Below, one piece after another: positions 6,077-11,023 of a DNA stretch of 11,023 nucleotides. Position 1 is the first letter of the stretch. Each line of letters begins with the position of its first letter. This stretch comes from an uncultured Oxalobacteraceae bacterium. GTDB lineage: Bacteria > Pseudomonadota > Gammaproteobacteria > Burkholderiales > Burkholderiaceae. Under the pieces are notes generated by a model. The model had not been told where the DNA came from, searched no databases, and saw nothing but the letters and a program-made list of their open reading frames with translations. A program made the translations under genes and the position numbers. The DNA is taken from contig CAMLFK010000165.1 in the NCBI GenBank assembly GCA_946479255.1, forward strand, positions 1 to 11,023. The letters are read 5' to 3'.

Positions 6077-7368
6077 CCAGCCTGCACGACCGTCACATCA
6101 ATCCGCTGATCCTCAAGGACCTGAACGGCGACAACTGGCGCCTGGCCGACTACGTCAAGCGTGGCGGCTACAGCGCGCTGCGCCGCATCATCGAAGAAAA
6201 GATTTCGCCGGAACAGATCATCGCCGAACTGAAAGCCTCGGGCCTGCGCGGCCGCGGCGGCGCGGGTTTCCCGACCGGCTTGAAGTGGAGCTTCATGCCG
6301 CGCCAGTTCCCCGGCCAGAAATACCTCGTCTGCAACACCGACGAAGGCGAGCCAGGTACGTTCAAAGACCGCGACATCATCCGCTACAACCCGCACTCGC
6401 TGATCGAGGGCATGGCCATTGGCGCTTACGCCATGGGCATCACGGTGGGCTACAACTACATCCACGGCGAAATTTTCCAGGAATACTTGCGCTTTGAAGA
6501 AGCGCTGGACGAGGCGCGCGCCGCCGGCTTCCTGGGCGACAAGATCATGGGTAGCGAATTTTCCTTCCAGCTGCACGCCCACCACGGTTATGGCGCTTAC
6601 ATCTGCGGCGAAGAAACCGCACTGCTGGAGTCGCTCGAAGGCAAGAAGGGACAGCCGCGCTTCAAGCCGCCGTTCCCGGCTTCGTTCGGCCTGTACGGCA
6701 AGCCGACCACGATCAACAACACCGAGACTTTCGCGGCCGTTCCGTTCATCCTGAACATCGGTCCCGAGAACTACCTGGGCCTGGGCAAGCCGAACAACGG
6801 CGGCACCAAGATCTTTTCGATCTCGGGCGACGTTGAGCGTCCAGGTAACTATGAAGTGCCGCTCGGCACGCCGTTCGCCAAGCTGATGGAGCTGGCCGGC
6901 GGCATGCGTGGCGGTAAAAAGATCAAGGCAGTGATCCCAGGCGGCTCGTCCGCGCCGGTGATCCGCGGCGACGTCATGATGAACACCGACCTCGACTACG
7001 ATTCGATCGCCAAGGCCGGCTCGATGCTGGGCTCGGGCGCCGTGATCGTCATGGACGAGACGCGCTGCATGGTCAAGTCGCTGCTGCGCCTGTCCTACTT
7101 TTATTACGAAGAATCTTGCGGCCAATGCACGCCGTGCCGCGAAGGCACCGGCTGGATGTACCGCATGGTGCACCGGATCGAGCACGGCCAAGGCCGTCCC
7201 GACGATCTGGACATGCTGAACTCGATCGCCGACAACATCCAGGGGCGCACCATTTGCGCACTGGGCGATGCAGCAGCGATGCCGGTTCGCGCCATGATCA
7301 AGAACTTCCGCGAAGAATTTGAATATCACGTCGAGCACAAGCACTGTCTGGTGCCGACCTACCTTTAA
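6073..7368 (+). CDS. nuoF: NADH-quinone oxidoreductase subunit F (NADH and FMN binding)
   Basis: NuoF (51-kDa subunit) oxidises NADH with FMN and passes electrons through cluster N3. The 431 residues show the FMN/NADH glycine-rich segment [18 protein letters not shown] (57-74), the phrase [13 protein letters not shown] (88-100), and [15 protein letters not shown] (176-190). The N3 ligands are complete: Cys349, Cys352 and Cys355 in [12 protein letters not shown], and Cys395 in [12 protein letters not shown]. Length is usual. The ATGA overlap with nuoE (6073-6076) implies translational coupling, which suits two subunits that assemble as a pair. Confidence 0.99.
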   Translation: MTSLHDRHINPLILKDLNGDNWRLADYVKRGGYSALRRIIEEKISPEQIIAELKASGLRGRGGAGFPTGLKWSFMPRQFPGQKYLVCNTDEGEPGTFKDRDIIRYNPHSLIEGMAIGAYAMGITVGYNYIHGEIFQEYLRFEEALDEARAAGFLGDKIMGSEFSFQLHAHHGYGAYICGEETALLESLEGKKGQPRFKPPFPASFGLYGKPTTINNTETFAAVPFILNIGPENYLGLGKPNNGGTKIFSISGDVERPGNYEVPLGTPFAKLMELAGGMRGGKKIKAVIPGGSSAPVIRGDVMMNTDLDYDSIAKAGSMLGSGAVIVMDETRCMVKSLLRLSYFYYEESCGQCTPCREGTGWMYRMVHRIEHGQGRPDDLDMLNSIADNIQGRTICALGDAAAMPVRAMIKNFREEFEYHVEHKHCLVPTYL

Positions 7369-7383
7369 GGCCAGAGAAATCTC

Positions 7384-9723
7384 ATGGTTGAAATTGAAAT
7401 TGACGGTAAGAAGGTTGAGGTCCCGCCAGGCAGTATGGTGATGGACGCAGCCAACAAGCTAGGTACTTACATTCCGCACTTCTGCTATCACAAGAAATTG
7501 TCGATTGCGGCTAACTGCCGCATGTGCCTGGTAGAAGTGGAAAAGGCCCCCAAGCCTTTGCCAGCCTGCGCCACGCCTGTGACCGCCGGCATGATCGTGC
7601 GTTCCAACAGCGAGAAGGCTGTGCACGCGCAAAAATCCGTGATGGAATTTTTGCTGATCAACCACCCGCTGGATTGCCCGATCTGCGACCAGGGCGGCGA
7701 ATGCCAGCTGCAGGACCTGGCCGTCGGTTACGGCAAGTCCAACTCGCGCTATGAAGAAGAAAAGCGCGTGGTGCCGCCGAAAGACGCCGGCCCGCTGATC
7801 TCGATGAACGAGATGACCCGCTGCATCCATTGCACCCGTTGCGTACGTTTCGGCCAGGAAGTGGCCGGCGTCATGGAACTGGGCATGCTGGGCCGCGGCG
7901 AGCATGCCGAAATCACTTCCTTCGTCGGCAAGACCGTCGACTCCGAAGTGTCGGGCAATATGATCGACCTGTGCCCGGTCGGCGCACTGACCAGCAAACC
8001 TTTCCGCTACAGCGCCCGTTCGTGGGAATTGTCGCGCCGCAAGTCGGTCAGCCCGCACGATTCGCTCGGCAGCAACCTGATCGTCCAGGTCAAGGGCGGC
8101 AAGGTCATGCGCGTTCTGCCGCTGGAAAACGAAGCCATCAACGAATGCTGGATTTCCGACAAGGACCGCTTCTCCTACGAGGCGCTGGACAACGCCGACC
8201 GCCTGACCGCCCCGATGATCAAGCAGGGCGGCCAATGGCAAGAGACCGACTGGCAGACCGCGCTGGAGTACGTGGCCCACGGCCTGCGGAACATCAAGCA
8301 CGAGCATGGCGCCGACAATGTCGCCGCCGTCGCCACCGGCCACAACACCGTCGAAGAACTGTTCCTGCTGGGTAAAGCCATGCGCGGTTTCGGTTCCGAG
8401 AACGTCGACTTCCGCCTGCGCCAGAGCGATTTCGCGCTGGACGGCCAAGTCACGCCGTGGCTGGGCATGCCGATCGCCGAGCTGTCGAACGTCAAGCGCG
8501 CGCTGGTCATCGGTTCTTTCCTGCGCAAGGATCATCCGCTGGTCGCCACCCGCCTGCGTAACGCGGTCAAGAACGGCGGCAAGCTGTCGATCGTGCACGC
8601 GTCCGACGACGAGCTGCTGATCCCGACCGCCAACAAGATCATCGCCGCGCCAAGCGACTGGCTCGCTGCACTGTCCGACATCGTCGCTGCCGTGGCAAGC
8701 GCCACCGGCGTGACCGCGCCTAGCGGCTTCGAGAACATCCAGCCATCCGATGCTGCCAAAGCCATCGCGGCCAGCCTGAACACCGGCGAAGCCAAGCTGC
8801 CTGCGGTTGTCCTGATGGGTAACGCCGCTGCACAGCATCCACAAGCCTCCCAGCTGCACGCTGCCGCCCAGTGGATCGCCGAGCAGACCGGTGCCAAGTT
8901 CGGCTACCTGGTCGATGCCGCCAACAGCGTCGGCGGCTACCTGGCCGGTGCCGTGTCGAACAAGGCCGAAGCGCCATTCGCCACGCCGAAGAAAGCTTAC
9001 ATCCTGCTGGGCGCCGAGCCTCTACTGGACTGCGCGAATCCGCAGCAAGCCCGTGCCGCCCTGGATGGCGCCGAAATGGTTGTCGCCATGAGCGCCTTCA
9101 AGCATGGCTTTGAGTACGCCGACGTGCTGCTGCCGATTTCGCCGTTCAGCGAAACCTCGGGCACGTTTGTGAACTGCGAAGGCCGCGCGCAAAGCTTCAA
9201 CGGCACCGTCAAGCCGCTGGGCGATACCCGTCCTGCGTGGAAAGTGCTGCGCGTGCTGGGCAACCTGCTGGGCCTGTCCGGTTTCGACTACGAAACGTCG
9301 GAATCCATCCGCGACGAGCTGTTCGGCAAGGACAATACCGATCTGTCGGCCAAGCTGAACAACGTATCGAAAGCCGCGTTGAAGAGCGCGACCTTTGGCA
9401 CCGCGGGTTCGCTGGAACGCGTCACCGACGTGCCGATCTATTTCGCCGACGCCATCGCGCGCCGTTCCGAGCCGCTGCTGCGCACCGCCGACGCCAACGC
9501 GCCGCTGGTGCAACTGCCAGCGGACCTGGCCGGCAAGCTGGGCGTCAAAGCCGGCGACACCGTCAAGGTCAGCCAGGGCGCCGGTTCGGCCATCCTGGTC
9601 GCTGGTATCGATGCACGCCTGCCTGCCAACACCGTGCGTGTCGGCAGCGGCCATCCGGCAACCGCGGTCCTGGGCGCCATGTTCGGTGCGATCCAGGTTG
9701 AAAAAGCAGGGGAGGGCGCGTAA
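7384..9723 (+). CDS. nuoG: NADH-quinone oxidoreductase subunit G
   Basis: NuoG (75-kDa subunit) is the largest peripheral subunit and carries the electron wire from NuoF towards NuoI. The 779 residues start with a ferredoxin-like domain: N1b ligands Cys34, Cys45, Cys48 and Cys62. N5 follows with His94, Cys98, Cys101 and Cys107, then N4 with Cys147, Cys150, Cys153 and Cys197. From about 215 a molybdopterin-oxidoreductase-like domain follows, with no sign of a functional cofactor site in family knowledge; [11 protein letters not shown] begins at 595. The extra N7 cluster of E. coli and Thermus is missing: the CxxCxxxC region reads [11 protein letters not shown] and the fourth cysteine is Ser258 in WISD, as in mitochondrial-type subunits. 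It lies 15 bases after nuoF with a modest AGAGAAA ribosome binding site. Confidence 0.98.
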   Translation: MVEIEIDGKKVEVPPGSMVMDAANKLGTYIPHFCYHKKLSIAANCRMCLVEVEKAPKPLPACATPVTAGMIVRSNSEKAVHAQKSVMEFLLINHPLDCPICDQGGECQLQDLAVGYGKSNSRYEEEKRVVPPKDAGPLISMNEMTRCIHCTRCVRFGQEVAGVMELGMLGRGEHAEITSFVGKTVDSEVSGNMIDLCPVGALTSKPFRYSARSWELSRRKSVSPHDSLGSNLIVQVKGGKVMRVLPLENEAINECWISDKDRFSYEALDNADRLTAPMIKQGGQWQETDWQTALEYVAHGLRNIKHEHGADNVAAVATGHNTVEELFLLGKAMRGFGSENVDFRLRQSDFALDGQVTPWLGMPIAELSNVKRALVIGSFLRKDHPLVATRLRNAVKNGGKLSIVHASDDELLIPTANKIIAAPSDWLAALSDIVAAVASATGVTAPSGFENIQPSDAAKAIAASLNTGEAKLPAVVLMGNAAAQHPQASQLHAAAQWIAEQTGAKFGYLVDAANSVGGYLAGAVSNKAEAPFATPKKAYILLGAEPLLDCANPQQARAALDGAEMVVAMSAFKHGFEYADVLLPISPFSETSGTFVNCEGRAQSFNGTVKPLGDTRPAWKVLRVLGNLLGLSGFDYETSESIRDELFGKDNTDLSAKLNNVSKAALKSATFGTAGSLERVTDVPIYFADAIARRSEPLLRTADANAPLVQLPADLAGKLGVKAGDTVKVSQGAGSAILVAGIDARLPANTVRVGSGHPATAVLGAMFGAIQVEKAGEGA

Positions 9724-10802
9724 TGGCATTTCCAGACGTAATCAACACCATTACCACTACCGGTTCCGGCTTGCTCGGTCCGGTGTGGCCAGTGGCCTGG
9801 ACCATGATCAAGATCATGTGCGTGCTGCTGCCGCTGATGGGCCTGGTCGCCTACGCCACCCTGTGGGAACGCAAGCTGATCGGCTGGATCCAGATCCGTG
9901 TCGGTCCTAACCGCGTCGGTCCTGCAGGTTTGCTGCAGCCGATCGCCGATGCCTTGAAGCTGCTCTTCAAAGAGATCGTGATCCCGACCAAGGCCGCGGG
10001 TGGCCTGTTCGTGCTGGGCCCGATCATGACCATCATGCCGGCGCTGGCCGCCTGGTCGGTCGTGCCTTTCGGTCCTGAAGTCGCACTGGCGAACGTCAAT
10101 GCCGGCTTGCTGCTGCTGATGGCAATCACCTCGCTGGAAGTCTACGGCATCATCATCGCCGGCTGGGCCTCGAACTCGAAGTACTCCTTCATGGGCGCGA
10201 TGCGCGCCTCGGCCCAGATGATTTCCTACGAAATCCCGATGGGCTTCGTGATGGTCGTCGTGCTGATGGTGTCGGGCTCGCTGAACTTCTCGGACATCGT
10301 CGCCAGCCAGGAGCGCGGCATGTTCGCCGCCCACGGCGCGAACTTCCTGTCGTGGAACTGGCTGCCGTTGCTGCCGCTGTTCATCATCTACATCACGTCC
10401 GGCCTGGCCGAGTGCAACCGCCACCCGTTCGACGTGGTGGAAGGCGAATCGGAAATCGTGGCCGGCCACATGGTCGAATACTCGGGCATGTCGTACGCGA
10501 TGTTCATGCTGGCCGAATACGCCAACATGATCCTCGTCGGCACGCTGGCATCGATCATGTTCCTGGGCGGCTGGTCCGCACCGTTCTCGTTCCTGGAATT
10601 CGGCGCCATCGGCGGTTTCTTCTGGCTGTTCGCGAAGATGTTCCTGATCGTCTCGCTGTTCATCTGGGTCCGCGGCACGTTCCCGCGCTACCGCTATGAC
10701 CAGATCATGCGTCTCGGCTGGAAAGTGTTCATTCCGCTGACCCTGGTCTGGCTGGTGCTGGTCGCCGGCTGGATGCAGACGCCGTGGAACATCTGGAAGT
10801 AA
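9723..10802 (+). CDS. nuoH: NADH-quinone oxidoreductase subunit H
   Basis: NuoH (ND1) is the membrane subunit that anchors the peripheral arm and contributes the quinone entry channel and the start of the proton pathway. The 359 residues form about eight hydrophobic membrane segments. Conserved cytoplasmic loops are intact: [20 protein letters not shown] (48-67) with [43 protein letters not shown] (229-255), whose acidic residues are characteristic; and [13 protein letters not shown] (317-329). The ATG overlaps the nuoG TAA by one base (TAATG at 9721-9725), so translation is expected to be coupled. Some proteobacterial NuoH proteins are a little shorter at the N terminus, but no other start gives a better fit. 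Confidence 0.98.
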   Translation: MAFPDVINTITTTGSGLLGPVWPVAWTMIKIMCVLLPLMGLVAYATLWERKLIGWIQIRVGPNRVGPAGLLQPIADALKLLFKEIVIPTKAAGGLFVLGPIMTIMPALAAWSVVPFGPEVALANVNAGLLLLMAITSLEVYGIIIAGWASNSKYSFMGAMRASAQMISYEIPMGFVMVVVLMVSGSLNFSDIVASQERGMFAAHGANFLSWNWLPLLPLFIIYITSGLAECNRHPFDVVEGESEIVAGHMVEYSGMSYAMFMLAEYANMILVGTLASIMFLGGWSAPFSFLEFGAIGGFFWLFAKMFLIVSLFIWVRGTFPRYRYDQIMRLGWKVFIPLTLVWLVLVAGWMQTPWNIWK

Positions 10803-10815
10803 GGAAGCACACAAA

Positions 10816-11023
10816 ATGACACGAGTTAAAGAGATCCTCGGCAGCCTGATGCTGTCCGAGCTGATTAAAGGTCTGGCCCTGACCGGCAAGTATGCGTTCT
10901 CGCGCAAGATCACGGTCCAGTACCCGGAAGAAAAGACCCCCATCTCGCCGCGCTTCCGCGGCCTGCATGCGCTGCGCCGCTACCCCAACGGGGAAGAGCG
11001 CTGCATCGCCTGCAAGCTGTGCG
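10816..11023 (+). CDS. nuoI: NADH-quinone oxidoreductase subunit I, 5' part (cut by window edge)
   Basis: NuoI (TYKY subunit) is an 8Fe-8S ferredoxin-like protein holding clusters N6a and N6b, which relay electrons from NuoG to N2. Only the first 69 codons are inside the window. They begin [20 protein letters not shown], an N-terminal amphipathic helix, and continue with [27 protein letters not shown]. The first three ligands of the first CxxCxxC motif are seen (Cys63, Cys66, Cys69); the rest of the gene lies beyond the right edge. The start is supported by AAGGAAG (10801-10807), the strongest Shine-Dalgarno sequence in the operon, which overlaps the nuoH stop and lies 8 bases before the ATG. 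Confidence 0.96.
   Translation, partial: MTRVKEILGSLMLSELIKGLALTGKYAFSRKITVQYPEEKTPISPRFRGLHALRRYPNGEERCIACKLC

Noticed and set aside
5917..7344. Long minus-strand open frame (475 codons) opposite nuoE/nuoF
   Set aside because: It is the shadow of conserved nuoF codons in high-GC DNA, with no recognisable domain or ribosome binding site.
7459..8859. Long minus-strand open frame (466 codons) opposite nuoG
   Set aside because: It lies wholly inside nuoG, whose iron-sulphur motifs prove the + strand frame; its composition is of the antisense type.
9438..10943. Long minus-strand open frame (501 codons) opposite nuoG/nuoH/nuoI
   Set aside because: It lies exactly opposite well-supported genes, spans three of them, is rich in His, Arg and Gln as antisense GC-rich frames are, and shows no known domain.

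Overview
The window is a GC-rich stretch of a betaproteobacterial chromosome. The closest family by recognition is Burkholderiales, probably Oxalobacteraceae (Janthinobacterium/Massilia/Duganella-like). This rests on remembered protein sequences (NuoA beginning MNLENYFP, a separate NuoC and NuoD, a NuoG without the N7 cluster) and on the gene order tpiA-secG-tRNA-Leu-nuo. No search was possible. All genes are on the + strand. The long minus-strand frames are shadows of GC-rich genes.

Layout: bases 1-38 are not genomic. They are the Illumina TruSeq read-2 adapter preceded by four bases that look like the end of an index, so the contig really begins at base 39. Next comes the last 38 codons of a truncated gene (39-157), then a zinc-free quinone oxidoreductase of the PIG3 type (193-1179). 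A good sigma-70 promoter (1214-1243) precedes tpiA (1270-2019), followed by secG (2078-2494). The 393 bases between secG and nuoA hold a tRNA-Leu(GAG) gene (2653-2737) with its own strong promoter and intrinsic terminator, plus three pieces of dyad symmetry that the genes do not explain.

From 2888 to the right edge lies the start of the respiratory complex I operon: nuoA, B, C, D, E, F, G, H and the first 69 codons of nuoI. The genes are separated by 15 bases or fewer, and two pairs overlap (nuoE/nuoF by 4 bases, nuoG/nuoH by 1). NuoE, F and G form the NADH-oxidising module (FMN and iron-sulphur clusters N1a, N3, N1b, N5, N4). NuoB, C, D and I form the connecting arm that carries electrons to N2 and quinone. 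NuoA and NuoH are membrane subunits. All expected cluster ligands in the complete subunits are present.

This is ordinary, conserved housekeeping DNA. I see no mobile element, CRISPR array, defence system or novel gene cluster. The points worth a second look are the adapter contamination and the chimeric peptides it creates, the dyad overlapping the tRNA-Leu promoter, the mutually exclusive hairpins in the nuoA leader, and the lack of an obvious nuo promoter after a strong terminator.
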